A stretch of 64,000 nucleotides of DNA, from NCBI RefSeq assembly GCF_021283545.2, contig NZ_CP128540.1:2019501-2083500 (forward strand), read 5' to 3'. The DNA comes from Pseudomonas alloputida. Lineage in GTDB: Bacteria; Pseudomonadota; Gammaproteobacteria; Pseudomonadales; Pseudomonadaceae. Both the position numbers and the translations under genes were made by a program. The number at the start of each line of letters is the position of its first letter. Within the stretch, counting starts at the first letter, position 1. Below are positions 36,823 to 44,442 of this stretch, piece after piece. The notes under the pieces were generated by a model. It did no database searches. It was not told where the DNA came from and worked only from the letters and a program-made list of their open reading frames with translations.

Positions 36823-37383
36823 ATGAGCCAGGTGTATTCGGTAGCAGTCGTCGTGGGCAGCTTGCGCAAGGAGTCCTACAACCGCAAGGTCGCCCGCGCA
36901 CTTTCGGAGCTGGCGCCGTCCAGCCTTGCGCTGAAGATCGTCGAGATTGGCGACCTGCCGCTGTACAACGAAGATATCGAAGCCGAGGCACCGCCGGAAA
37001 CCTGGAAGCGTTTTCGCGATGAAATCCGCCGCAGTGATGCGGTGTTGTTCGTCACCCCGGAATACAACCGCTCGGTGCCAGGCTGCCTGAAAAATGCCAT
37101 CGATGTGGGTTCGCGTCCTTACGGGCAAAGTGCCTGGAGCGGCAAGCCGACGGCGGTGGTGAGTGTGTCGCCGGGGGCGATTGGTGGCTTTGGCGCCAAC
37201 CATGCGGTGCGCCAGTCGCTGGTGTTTCTCGACATGCCCTGCATGCAGATGCCCGAGGCTTACCTTGGCGGTGCGGCGAGCTTGTTCGAGGATTCGGGCA
37301 AGCTCAATGACAAGACGCGACCGTTCTTGCAGGCGTTTGTCGACAGGTTTGCGTCATGGGTGAAGTTGAACAGGGCGGTCTGA
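36823..37383 (+). CDS. chrR: NADPH-dependent FMN reductase (ChrR-type quinone/chromate reductase)
   Basis: 186 residues of the flavodoxin-like NADPH_dep_FMN_red family. FMN phosphate loop VVVGSLRKESYNRKVARALS at the N-terminus, LPLYNEDIEAEAP, the signature FVTPEYNRSVPGCLKNAIDV, and VSVSPGAIGGFGANHAVRQS. Very like the P. putida ChrR described for chromate and quinone reduction and peroxide protection, as I remember it. Two-electron quinone reduction avoids semiquinone formation. Upstream 156-bp gap is relatively AT-rich and probably holds its own promoter. Confidence 0.88.
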   Translation: MSQVYSVAVVVGSLRKESYNRKVARALSELAPSSLALKIVEIGDLPLYNEDIEAEAPPETWKRFRDEIRRSDAVLFVTPEYNRSVPGCLKNAIDVGSRPYGQSAWSGKPTAVVSVSPGAIGGFGANHAVRQSLVFLDMPCMQMPEAYLGGAASLFEDSGKLNDKTRPFLQAFVDRFASWVKLNRAV

Positions 37384-37565
37384 ACCCCTAATCCTGCTGT
37401 GCAACGCCCCTGTGTAGGAGATTCTATGGCCGGAGGCAAATTTTCAGTAAAAACGCCATCGGCCTCTCTCAGCAACCTCGAGGTACGAGTCAGCGTGCCA
37501 GAGAATTTCTCCCCAGCATTGGATACTGCCCGTCAGTTTGGGCGGGCTGCGTTGCAGCCCCAGCC

Positions 37566-38531
37566 TCAGCTGGCCGGCTTGGCACCTCCGGTATATATCT
37601 CGGGCTTCCAGTCGGCCTGATGCCTCATCAGGCCGAAGGCCAGCCGAGCCAAGCGACGTGCAAGGATCACCAAGGCTTGAGTGGTTTTCTTCCCCCGGGC
37701 TTGGTGATGGGCGTAATACTGCTTCCAGGTCGCGGTTCGACTGCCGCTCATCGAGGCGTTGTACAGGAGTCTACGGACCTCCGAGTCTCCGCGCTTGCTC
37801 AACTTCCCTCTGCCTGCCCATTTACCGGATTGGGAAACCGTTACATCCATGCCTAGATAAGCGACAAAGGCGTCGCTGTTCTTGAACTCGCCGCGCATGA
37901 AGGACATCACCAGGCCGGCAGCCGTTAAGAAACCAACACCCGGAAGCCTCTGAACACGGCGCATCTGATCGGAAAGCCCCGCCTTCTTGATCACCGCACG
38001 CAGCTGTTTTTCCAGCGAAAGCTCTATGCGTTCGAGCACTTCCTCAACACGTTTGAGTTCTGAGGCAAACAATTTGTCGCCCGACAAGCTCATCCGCAGC
38101 ATGCCGCGCACTGCTACAAGTTTGGCGCGGCGGCGCAGCAGCACCTGGATCTCACGATGCCCGGCTGGTGGCGGAGTCCAAGCCTTCAAAGAGCCCCGCT
38201 CGTTGCTCAGGAAGCGGGCGAGCAAAGCGGCATCATGGGCATCTGTTTTTGCCCGTATAGCAACACTTTCCCGGTACTTACTCAGCCTCAGCCCATCGAT
38301 AACGTATACCGCGAAGCCCGCAGCATGGGCTTGCTCCGCCATTTCCATGTGATAGGTACTGGTCGCTTCGATGGCCAGCGCTGAGCCTTTGGGCAGCGTC
38401 TTGAGCCAGGCTTTGATTGCTTTCGGAGTGTTAGGGATGGCGAAGGATTTGGTATTCGGAGCGGCTTGAATCACCAGTTCATCTTTGGAGGTGTCCACGC
38501 CAGCTTCGATTGGGATTGCGGACATTGCCAT
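37566..38531 (-). CDS. IS110-family transposase (DEDD recombinase)
   Basis: 321 residues. N-terminal RuvC-like DEDD domain: first Asp in EAGVDTSKDELVIQAAP, Glu in ALAIEATSTYHMEMA, and two Asp in RAKTDAHDAALLARFL; a coiled central region (~120-185); and a C-terminal Tnp20-type domain with LPGVGFLTAAGLVMSFMRGE, YLGMDVTVSQSGKW, and RRLLYNASMSGSRT containing the conserved serine. Complete, with no frameshift, so the element may be active. IS110 enzymes act with a guide RNA encoded in the element's ends. Confidence 0.94.
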   Translation of the reverse strand: MAMSAIPIEAGVDTSKDELVIQAAPNTKSFAIPNTPKAIKAWLKTLPKGSALAIEATSTYHMEMAEQAHAAGFAVYVIDGLRLSKYRESVAIRAKTDAHDAALLARFLSNERGSLKAWTPPPAGHREIQVLLRRRAKLVAVRGMLRMSLSGDKLFASELKRVEEVLERIELSLEKQLRAVIKKAGLSDQMRRVQRLPGVGFLTAAGLVMSFMRGEFKNSDAFVAYLGMDVTVSQSGKWAGRGKLSKRGDSEVRRLLYNASMSGSRTATWKQYYAHHQARGKKTTQALVILARRLARLAFGLMRHQADWKPEIYTGGAKPAS

Positions 38532-38734
38532 GAATAGCTGCTCCTTGTAGCGTAGTGTGACTTGAAGGGCACACCCTGGCGCAGGCTTGCTTCTATTGTC
38601 GCTTGCTCGCGAGGCATTCCTTATCGGCGCTTGGGTGTTGAAAGGAGGAGGGGTGATTTCTCCTACGGTCTGTACTGCGCGAACAGTCAGAAGCGAGTTA
38701 TGGCCCTCCTCCTCCCTTCAAGTCCTACCATACA
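38532..38734 (-). ncRNA. Candidate bridge (guide) RNA region in the left end of the IS110 element
   Basis: 203 bp of non-coding DNA upstream of the transposase, the place where IS110-group elements encode their bridge RNA. Structure is visible: TTGAAGGGAGGAGGAGGGC pairs with CCCCTCCTCCTTTCAA (a ~15-bp stem with one irregularity, forward 38639-38720), and GTGTG/CACAC near 38550-38574 forms a small hairpin. On the transposase strand GTAGGAG (forward CTCCTAC 38660-38666) is complementary to the CTCCTAC half of the REP target. The guide role is inferred from the family. Confidence 0.5.
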
Positions 38735-38806
38735 AGCGGGTTTACCCGCGAATGCGTCGGCAAATTCAATGACGCATTCGCGGGTAAACCCGCGCCCACC
38801 CGTCAG
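38735..38806. repeat. REP pair cut by the IS110 element
   Basis: The first REP (AGCGGGTTTACCCGCGAATG, 38735-38754) has lost its TGTAGG end, which is on the far side of the insertion at 37413-37420. A second, inverted copy (CATTCGCGGGTAAACCCGCG) follows at 38773-38792. Confidence 0.8.
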
Positions 38807-40875
38807 CGGAAGCTGTAGGAAACCCCGGCATACACGCCAAATCCTTCGCCCGGTGTCGAACGGGCATTGTCCTGGCCGGCGTCGTTGTAGGCCGGCGTCA
38901 CGGTCGCTGCATAGCGCTGGTTGGTCAGGTTGCGCAGGTCCAGCCAGGTCTGCCAGTCCTGTTTCGGTGAGTCCCAGCCAACGCGCGCACCGAGCAAGGC
39001 ATATTCATCGGCGTGGTAGCTATTGGCATAGTCCACCTGCACCTTCGAGGCCATTTGTGTATTGACCCCGGCATAGAAGCCGTTCGGCCAGTCATAGCGC
39101 AGCTCGGCCTGGTAGTAGTGCATGGGGATGCCGGGCAGACGGTTGTCGCCAAACGTGTCGTCATCACGGTAGTGGAAGTCGCTGAAGGTGTAGGCCTGGC
39201 GCAAGCTCAGCTTGCCAGTGCCCGCGCGCTCCCACAGGGTGCTGTCGAGGCCGGCTTCCACGCCTTGGTGCACGGTAGCGCTGGCGTTGAATTCCGAGGT
39301 GAAGTTCGGCACTACCTCAACGGCCAGCAGTTCGTGGCGTACTTGCGAGTAGTACCAGGCCAGGTCCCAGCGGCCGAGCGCCGAGTCGCCACGGGCGCCC
39401 AGTTCCAGGGTGGTGGCTGTCTGGTTCTGCATCTCGATCGGCTGGATCTGCTTGCCGCCTGTGCTGGGCGCGCTCCAGATCAGCGACCACGGGTGTGGCG
39501 GCTCTACCGAGCGGCTCAGGTTGCCGTACACCTGCAAGTCCGGGCGGATGTCGTAGCGCAGCCCCAGGCGGGGGGCATAGTCCCAGTCATGCATGCTCAC
39601 CTTGCCGCCTTCAGAGGGGTAGGTCACGTCACTTTCGCGGCGCGTGTAGATCATGGCCAGGCCGGTGCTCAGCCACAGGTTGGGGACCAGTTCCAGGTCG
39701 TTGCCAACATGCAGCACGGTGTCCGAGCCCTGGTAGGTGAAGTCTCGGGTGCGCTCGCCGAACACATCGCCATTGCGGGTAAATTGCGAAGCGCCGCTGT
39801 TGGGCAGGTGCTTGGTGGTACGCCAACCGACGGTGGTCTTGCTCTCGCGGCCGAACAGTGTGTCGCGGCGGAAATAGTTCAGCGTGCCGCTGACATCGGT
39901 ATAGGCGACCTTCAGGCGCATGGGGCCTTCGCGCAGGTCCATCGGGTAGTCGTGATAGACCAGGCCGGCTTCCAGGCGTGCCTCGTCTTCGAGGTAGAAG
40001 GTCGTCTTGTTGCCCACCCAGGTGCTGCCTGGTTGCGGGCGGCTGTCGTCGCGTGCCAGATAGTTGGGGTTGGCCGCGCGCGGGTGGTGCTTGATCTGGT
40101 CCTTGGTCAGGCGGCCGGGCAGTTCGTTTTCAGTTTCCCGATAGCGCAGGTAGAAGCGGGTTTCCAGGTTGGGGTTGAAGCGGTAACCGGCATTGGCGGC
40201 AATGCCCTTGGCGCTGCCGCTGCTGTGCGCCTGGTAGCCGTCATATTCCGAATCGGTCAGGGCCACGTAATAGTCAAGGTTGCCCAGCACCTGGCCCGAA
40301 CTGATGTGCCGATGCTGATAGCCGCGGCTACCGACTTCGTAGCGTACTTGCAGTGCAGGCGCGTCGTAGCCGGTGTGGGTGACGTAGTTGATCGCACCGC
40401 CCAAGGCCAGGGAGCCTTGGTCAAAGCCATTGGCGCCACGCAGCACTTCGGCACGGCTCAGCCACAGCGGTTCGAACAGTTCGTAAGGCGTGCCGCCCGG
40501 GCCGGTCAACGGCAGGCCGTCGAACATGGTGTAGACACCGGAACCGTGCGCCCCCGGCGCACGGTTGAGGCCCGAGCCGCGTATCGACAGCTTGATGCCA
40601 TCGTTACCTGCCGATTGGGCGAACACCCCTGGCTGGTAGGCCAGCACGTCCTGGTTGCTGGCCACTCGGCCTTGCCCCACGCGCTGCATGTCCACCAGGT
40701 TGCTGGCTCCCGGTATTTCACGCAGGCGCTCGCCGGCTGCCGTCAGCTCGTTCTGCTCCTCATCGGTGATCAGCACCCGGCCCAGTTCGACCGCGGATGC
40801 CCCCAGGGCGGGCTGGGTGGCAGCCAGTGCCGCCAGCAGGCCGAGGCAGGATGAGAGGGGTAAATCGGAACGCAT
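38803..40875 (-). CDS. TonB-dependent receptor (ferric citrate/siderophore type)
   Basis: 690 residues, complete. Signal peptide LSSCLGLLAALAATQPALGA; plug domain with LREIPGASNLVDMQRVGQGR, DVLAYQPGVFAQSAGNDGIK, LSIRGSGLNRAPGAHGSGVY, FDGLPLTGPGGTPYELFEP and RAEVLRGANGFDQGSLALGG; then a 22-strand-type barrel ending GEGFGVYAGVSYSFR. The plug resembles FecA-like receptors. The last residue is Arg after the usual terminal Phe. Outer membrane; the ligand is not determined. No clear Fur box in the 220-bp upstream gap. Confidence 0.92.
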   Translation of the reverse strand: MRSDLPLSSCLGLLAALAATQPALGASAVELGRVLITDEEQNELTAAGERLREIPGASNLVDMQRVGQGRVASNQDVLAYQPGVFAQSAGNDGIKLSIRGSGLNRAPGAHGSGVYTMFDGLPLTGPGGTPYELFEPLWLSRAEVLRGANGFDQGSLALGGAINYVTHTGYDAPALQVRYEVGSRGYQHRHISSGQVLGNLDYYVALTDSEYDGYQAHSSGSAKGIAANAGYRFNPNLETRFYLRYRETENELPGRLTKDQIKHHPRAANPNYLARDDSRPQPGSTWVGNKTTFYLEDEARLEAGLVYHDYPMDLREGPMRLKVAYTDVSGTLNYFRRDTLFGRESKTTVGWRTTKHLPNSGASQFTRNGDVFGERTRDFTYQGSDTVLHVGNDLELVPNLWLSTGLAMIYTRRESDVTYPSEGGKVSMHDWDYAPRLGLRYDIRPDLQVYGNLSRSVEPPHPWSLIWSAPSTGGKQIQPIEMQNQTATTLELGARGDSALGRWDLAWYYSQVRHELLAVEVVPNFTSEFNASATVHQGVEAGLDSTLWERAGTGKLSLRQAYTFSDFHYRDDDTFGDNRLPGIPMHYYQAELRYDWPNGFYAGVNTQMASKVQVDYANSYHADEYALLGARVGWDSPKQDWQTWLDLRNLTNQRYAATVTPAYNDAGQDNARSTPGEGFGVYAGVSYSFR

Positions 40876-41095
40876 TGTACGACTCCAGGCGAAAGGCGAA
40901 TGGACAACGGCGTTGAGACGAGCGAAATGCGGCTTGGAGCACGCAGAAAGTCAGCAAATCGTGCGCATCCTTCGTCATACGGTCTTGTACGAAAGTTCTT
41001 TACAAACCACGGCGGTGGAGGCAGGTGGCCTGTGCTTCGTAAGGTGACTGCAGGTAGGCAGCAATGCCCCGCTCAATCACCCGTGGAGTTCAAAC

Positions 41096-41344
41096 ATGAC
41101 TGACAACGCTCGACACTCGCAGCAACCCCTGGCGGACGCCCCGGTTCGCCTGACGCCACGTGAACAGCAAGTGCTGTTGTGGTGTGCTTATGGCAAGAGC
41201 TCGTGGGAGATCGGCCAGATCCTTGAATGCAAGGAGTCGACGGTGAATTTTCACGTATCCAACATCCTGCGCAAATTTGAAGTGCCTACCCGGGTGGCTG
41301 CTGTGATCAAGGCCATTCGCTACGGCATGCTGGCCGAGCAGTAA
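41096..41344 (+). CDS. Small LuxR-type HTH protein (DNA-binding domain only)
   Basis: 82 residues: a short N-terminal leader, then a complete GerE/LuxR HTH (VRLTPREQQVLLWCAYGKSS, WEIGQILECKESTVNFHVSN, ILRKFEVPTRVAAVIKAIRY). There is no autoinducer or receiver domain, so it is a solo DNA-binding domain; such short forms can modulate full-length LuxR-type regulators. It stands 11 bases before a phage gpL-like gene, on the same strand. Confidence 0.85.
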   Translation: MTDNARHSQQPLADAPVRLTPREQQVLLWCAYGKSSWEIGQILECKESTVNFHVSNILRKFEVPTRVAAVIKAIRYGMLAEQ

Positions 41345-41355
41345 GGGGGTAGCGC

Positions 41356-41703
41356 ATGAGCAACGATCCACGGCTACCGCGCTTTGCCGATTGCCATGAT
41401 CCGTTCTGGCCACGGGTCGACCTGGGCAGGTTGCGGGAGCACCTGCAACTGCCGCGATCTGTCAGTGAAGCTGCATTGGAAGTGGCCGCGCGTTGCGCTG
41501 CCATCGAGGCAGCACGCGAATTCGCCCGCTGGCGGTCAGTACTGCGAGAGCGGGGCTACAAGCGCCTCGAGGATGTGGCCGGTCATGATCATGGGCGGGC
41601 CTTGCGGGTGTGCTACATCCGTTTTGTCGAAGCGGCGGTCATGTATAGCCTGGGTTCAACCGCCTGTCTGCCTGTTCCGCGCGGAGGGCAAGTGCATGCC
41701 TGA
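41356..41703 (+). CDS. Phage P2 gpL-like (head completion) protein
   Basis: 115 residues. The central part fits phage head-completion protein GpL: WPRVDLGRLREHLQLPRSVS, ALEVAARCAAIEAAREFARW, RERGYKRLEDVAGHD, then RALRVCYIRFVEAAVMYSLG. It is shorter than P2 gpL and no other capsid genes are present, so it is a remnant or has been reused. It overlaps the holin-like gene by eight bases. Confidence 0.6.
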   Translation: MSNDPRLPRFADCHDPFWPRVDLGRLREHLQLPRSVSEAALEVAARCAAIEAAREFARWRSVLRERGYKRLEDVAGHDHGRALRVCYIRFVEAAVMYSLGSTACLPVPRGGQVHA

Positions 41704-42058
41704 GCTATCAGTTTTTGACAACCTGGCCCAGGCATTGGTGGCGTTCCTGGGTGTGGATGGCGATGTCCTGTTCGCCGCGCTGCTGGGAGCACTGTTGGTG
41801 AGCGCGGCACGCGATCGATTGATCACCAGTCAGGCCAGGCGCCTGACACTGGCCAAGAAACTCCTGCTGCTATTCGTGACCGTGGGCGTGGGCCATTTGT
41901 TCGAGCCACTGGTTTCGTCATTGGTGCCTTTGCTGACCCGGGGCATGGCGGCATTCGTGGCCGCTGTGGTGGTGATCCCCATCAGCCTCAAGGTCATGGT
42001 CTGGCTGGATACACTCGACCCACGCGAACTCATCCAGCGCTGGCGCCGTCGGGGTTAG
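41696..42058 (+). CDS. Putative phage holin
   Basis: 120 residues from ATG 41696, with GGAGGG upstream. Three hydrophobic segments (about 7-30, 48-68, 72-95: DVLFAALLGALLVSAARDR, KLLLLFVTVGVGHLFEPLV, GMAAFVAAVVVIPISLKVMV) and a basic C-terminus (RELIQRWRRRG), the pattern of class I holins and of the phage_holin_8 family. Overlaps the gpL-like gene. A lysis enzyme is not present nearby. Confidence 0.65.
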   Translation: MPELSVFDNLAQALVAFLGVDGDVLFAALLGALLVSAARDRLITSQARRLTLAKKLLLLFVTVGVGHLFEPLVSSLVPLLTRGMAAFVAAVVVIPISLKVMVWLDTLDPRELIQRWRRRG

Positions 42059-42432
42059 CCACTGGTTGCGCCGCCGAGCTCGCTCAGTTGCTGTTCCAAC
42101 TGCTGGATGCGCTGTTTGTCCTTGATGAACAGCAGGATGGCCTGGCGATCGCTGTGCGAGAGCGTGCGCAGCCGTTCGAGCATGTCGCACTCCCAACCCA
42201 CATCACTTGGGGCGGCGTTGTGCTCGGCTTGGCCCAGCAATAGCCAGTCCAGTGAGCATGCATGCTTTTTGGCGATATCTATGCAAAGTGAGTAAGGAAT
42301 GCTTTCGCGAACCTTCCAGCTGCTCAGCGTTTGCGGGCTGACCGACAGTGCACGTGACAGCTCGGCATCAGTGTTTGCGCCAGTAAGAAGCTTAAGGCGG
42401 GTGAGCACCTCAGCAAGTATGTGAGTACTCAT
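42055..42432 (-). CDS. CI-like phage repressor (HTH) protein
   Basis: 125 residues. HTH of the phage CI repressor family: VLTRLKLLTGANTDAELSRA, LSVSPQTLSSWKVRESIPYS, LCIDIAKKHACSLDWLLLGQ, followed by a helical C-terminus (about 80-125) instead of the LexA-like peptidase domain of longer CI proteins, so RecA-dependent self-cleavage is not expected. Divergent from the Ogr-like gene pair with a 90-bp control region between them. Its stop overlaps the end of the convergent holin-like gene by four bases. Confidence 0.82.
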   Translation of the reverse strand: MSTHILAEVLTRLKLLTGANTDAELSRALSVSPQTLSSWKVRESIPYSLCIDIAKKHACSLDWLLLGQAEHNAAPSDVGWECDMLERLRTLSHSDRQAILLFIKDKQRIQQLEQQLSELGGATSG

Positions 42433-42522
42433 AACAAATATCCATGACTGGTTTAATGATATTCCATGGGCTTAAACTACTCGTTATGAATACAGCCCTG
42501 CGTTTTAAGGAGCACTTCTGCA
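42433..42522. promoter_or_regulatory. Divergent control region between cI-like gene and ogr-like genes
   Basis: AT-rich 90 bp in otherwise GC-rich DNA. TTTAA (about 42453-42457) and TTAAA (about 42472-42476) flank TGATATTCCATGGGC as an inverted pair, and CATG occurs at two places. A plausible operator for the CI-like protein; AAGGAG at 42508-42513 serves the small gene downstream. Confidence 0.4.
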
Positions 42523-42615
42523 ATGAGAACCATCAAATTGAAGAATACACCCACAGTTGCAGCCAATACTGACACACAGGCTAGCCTGGACAATGCTAGC
42601 AGGTACTTGCCGTGA
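42523..42615 (+). CDS. 30-residue peptide coupled to the Ogr-like gene
   Basis: ATG 42523 has AAGGAG nine bases upstream. The peptide MRTIKLKNTPTVAANTDTQA continues with SLDNASRYLP and ends with TGA at 42613-42615, overlapping the GTG of the next gene at 42612 (GTGA). The strong ribosome site and the overlap make translation likely. I recognise no family. Confidence 0.55.
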   Translation: MRTIKLKNTPTVAANTDTQASLDNASRYLP

Positions 42616-42875
42616 GTACTTACAAGCTGGTTTGCCCGCATTGCCACAGCCGGATGCGCATACGTACTAGCGAAGGGCGCCATATTTTCCTGCGAATCGC
42701 TTATTTGCAATGCACCACCGAGGCGTGTGGCTGGTCAGTGCGCGCCGAATTCGAAATGACCCATGAACTCTCCCCCAGCGGCATGCCCAACCCGGAAGTG
42801 TACCTGCCTTCGGCCAATGGTGATTTGCGCAAGGCCGCCTTGCCGGGCGCAGGCCAGGGCAGTCCGAGTGAGTGA
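42612..42875 (+). CDS. Ogr/Delta-type zinc-finger transcription activator
   Basis: 87 residues with the Ogr/Delta zinc finger: LVCPHCHSRMRIRTSEGRH, then LQCTTEACGWSVRAEFEMTH, giving Cys-x2-Cys and Cys-x4-Cys ligand pairs. In P2-like phages Ogr activates late genes. Here no late tail or head operon is adjacent, so its target is unclear. GTG start translationally coupled to the 30-residue peptide gene. Ends about 40 bases before a strong terminator. Confidence 0.82.
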   Translation: MSTYKLVCPHCHSRMRIRTSEGRHIFLRIAYLQCTTEACGWSVRAEFEMTHELSPSGMPNPEVYLPSANGDLRKAALPGAGQGSPSE

Positions 42876-42915
42876 GGCACCCGTGGGCGCAGGTAGCAAA
42901 ACGTGCAGATAAAAA

Positions 42916-42939
42916 AACACCCCGCCTAGGCGGGGTGTT
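42916..42939. terminator. Bidirectional rho-independent terminator between ogr-like gene and nuoN
   Basis: AACACCCCGCC, TA, GGCGGGGTGTT: a perfect 11-bp stem with a 2-base spacer, A-tract on the left and T-tract on the right. It can stop both the plus-strand ogr-like transcript and the minus-strand nuo operon. Confidence 0.92.
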
Positions 42940-42965
42940 TTCTGTTACCGGGGCTGCCGGGGTGA

Positions 42966-44435
42966 TCAACCGATCAGTTGCAGGCCCGCTTGCTGAACCA
43001 TCTCCAGCAGGGGCTGCGGGTACACACCCAGTACGAAAGCGAGAATGGCGATAGCCAGCAGCATGACACCGCCGGTGCGCTGTTCCCACTTGAGCGGGGC
43101 GTCGTGACGACGCAGGTTCGGCTCGACCAGGTACAGGGTAACCATGACGCGCAGGTAGTAGTACACGCCGATGGCGCTACCGATCACCAGCGCACCGACC
43201 AACCACCACAGGTGCGATTCGACACCGGTAGCGATGATGTAGAACTTGCCGATGAAGCCGGCGGTCAGCGGGATACCCGCCAGCGACAGCATCATCACGG
43301 TCAGTACCGCTGTCAGGTACGGGCGGCGCCAGAACAGGCCGCGGTACTCGTACAGGGCATCGGCGTCACGGCCGCCGTATGGCGAGGACATGAGGGTGAT
43401 GACGCCGAAGGCGCCCAGGCTGGTGATCACGTAGGTGACCAGGTAAACGCCCATGGCTTCCAGGGCCAGGCCCTTGCTGGCGACCAACGCGATGACCAGG
43501 TAACCGAAGTGGGCGATGGACGAGTAACCCAGCAGACGCTTGAGGTTGCTCTGGGTCAGCGCCAGCAGGTTACCAATCAGGATCGAGGCTACGGCAATCA
43601 CCGCCAATACGGTGCTGAGCACGCCGCTGCTGGCAGCAGGGGAGAGCATGAACAGGCGTACGACAACGGCGAATACTGCCACCTTGCTGGCGGTTGCCAG
43701 GAACGCGGCGACCGGCGCCGGAGCGCCTTCGTACACGTCCGGGGTCCACAGATGGAACGGTACCAGCGACAGCTTGAAGGCCAGGCCAACCAGCATCATG
43801 CCCAGGCCCAGCTGGGCCACCAGGCTTGGCATGCTGGTGGTAGCCAGGGCCTTGCCGATCTGGTCGAAGCTCAGGCTGCCGGCGTCGGCGTACAGCAGGG
43901 CCATGCCGAACAGCAGGAAAGCCGAGCCTGCGGCCGACAGCACCATGTACTTGATGCCAGCTTCCAGCGATCGCTTGTTGAAGAAGGCATACGCCACCAG
44001 GCCGTAGACCGGTACCGACAACAGCTCCAGGCCGATGAACAGGCCGGCTAGGTGGTTGGCGCTGACCAGCACCAGGCCACCGAGGGCCGACATCAGCAGC
44101 AACAGGTACAGTTCTTCACGGTTGCCCGGGAAACCCTTGGCGCCCTCGCCGAGGTAGGCGTGGGCGAGGGTGACGCAGGCCAGCGTCGCCACGAGGATGA
44201 TCGCCATGTACAGGCAGGCGAACTTGTCGATGGTGATCAGCGATGTGACCGCCAGCGGCGCGACCTTCAGCGCCGGCAGGAGCGACAGCAGGGCCAGGTT
44301 CAGGCCCACGGTGGACAGCAGGAAGGTCTGCGAGTGGTTGCGCTTCCAGGCGATCGCCAGCATCACCACCACCGTGGTGATGGTGGTGATCAGCATCGGC
44401 GCCAATGCGATGAAGTGTTGAGTGGTGAATTCCAT
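42966..44435 (-). CDS. nuoN: NADH-quinone oxidoreductase subunit N
   Basis: 489 residues from ATG 44435 ([20 protein letters not shown]); the longer frame to 44498 overlaps nuoM. About 14 membrane helices of the antiporter-like proton_antipo_M type, with the conserved Glu in [21 protein letters not shown] segment ([20 protein letters not shown]), Lys in [20 protein letters not shown], and Lys in [18 protein letters not shown]. One of three proton-pumping antiporter-like subunits of complex I. Last gene of the operon, followed by the bidirectional terminator. Confidence 0.96.
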   Translation of the reverse strand: MEFTTQHFIALAPMLITTITTVVVMLAIAWKRNHSQTFLLSTVGLNLALLSLLPALKVAPLAVTSLITIDKFACLYMAIILVATLACVTLAHAYLGEGAKGFPGNREELYLLLLMSALGGLVLVSANHLAGLFIGLELLSVPVYGLVAYAFFNKRSLEAGIKYMVLSAAGSAFLLFGMALLYADAGSLSFDQIGKALATTSMPSLVAQLGLGMMLVGLAFKLSLVPFHLWTPDVYEGAPAPVAAFLATASKVAVFAVVVRLFMLSPAASSGVLSTVLAVIAVASILIGNLLALTQSNLKRLLGYSSIAHFGYLVIALVASKGLALEAMGVYLVTYVITSLGAFGVITLMSSPYGGRDADALYEYRGLFWRRPYLTAVLTVMMLSLAGIPLTAGFIGKFYIIATGVESHLWWLVGALVIGSAIGVYYYLRVMVTLYLVEPNLRRHDAPLKWEQRTGGVMLLAIAILAFVLGVYPQPLLEMVQQAGLQLIG

Positions 44436-44442
44436 AGCGCTC

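Larger units (their letters stand above)
37421..38734 (-). mobile_element. IS110-family insertion element inserted in a REP sequence
   Basis: The left flank ends TGTAGGAG (to 37420) and the right flank resumes CGGGTTTACCCGCGAATGCG (from 38737); joined, they restore an intact REP like those elsewhere in the window. The dinucleotide AG (CT on the transposase strand) occurs at both junctions (37419-37420 and 38735-38736), as expected for an IS110-type 2-bp core. The element is about 1.3 kb: a 145-bp end after the transposase stop, the transposase gene, and a 203-bp end before its start. There are no terminal inverted repeats, as usual in this family. Exact ends could be off by two bases. Confidence 0.8.

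Noticed and set aside
37426..37620. Open frame MAGGKFSVKTPSASLSNLEV... with TAGGAG upstream
   Set aside because: The TAGGAG is the cut end of a REP and the frame lies entirely inside the right end of the IS110 element; it overlaps the transposase stop region and has no recognisable family.
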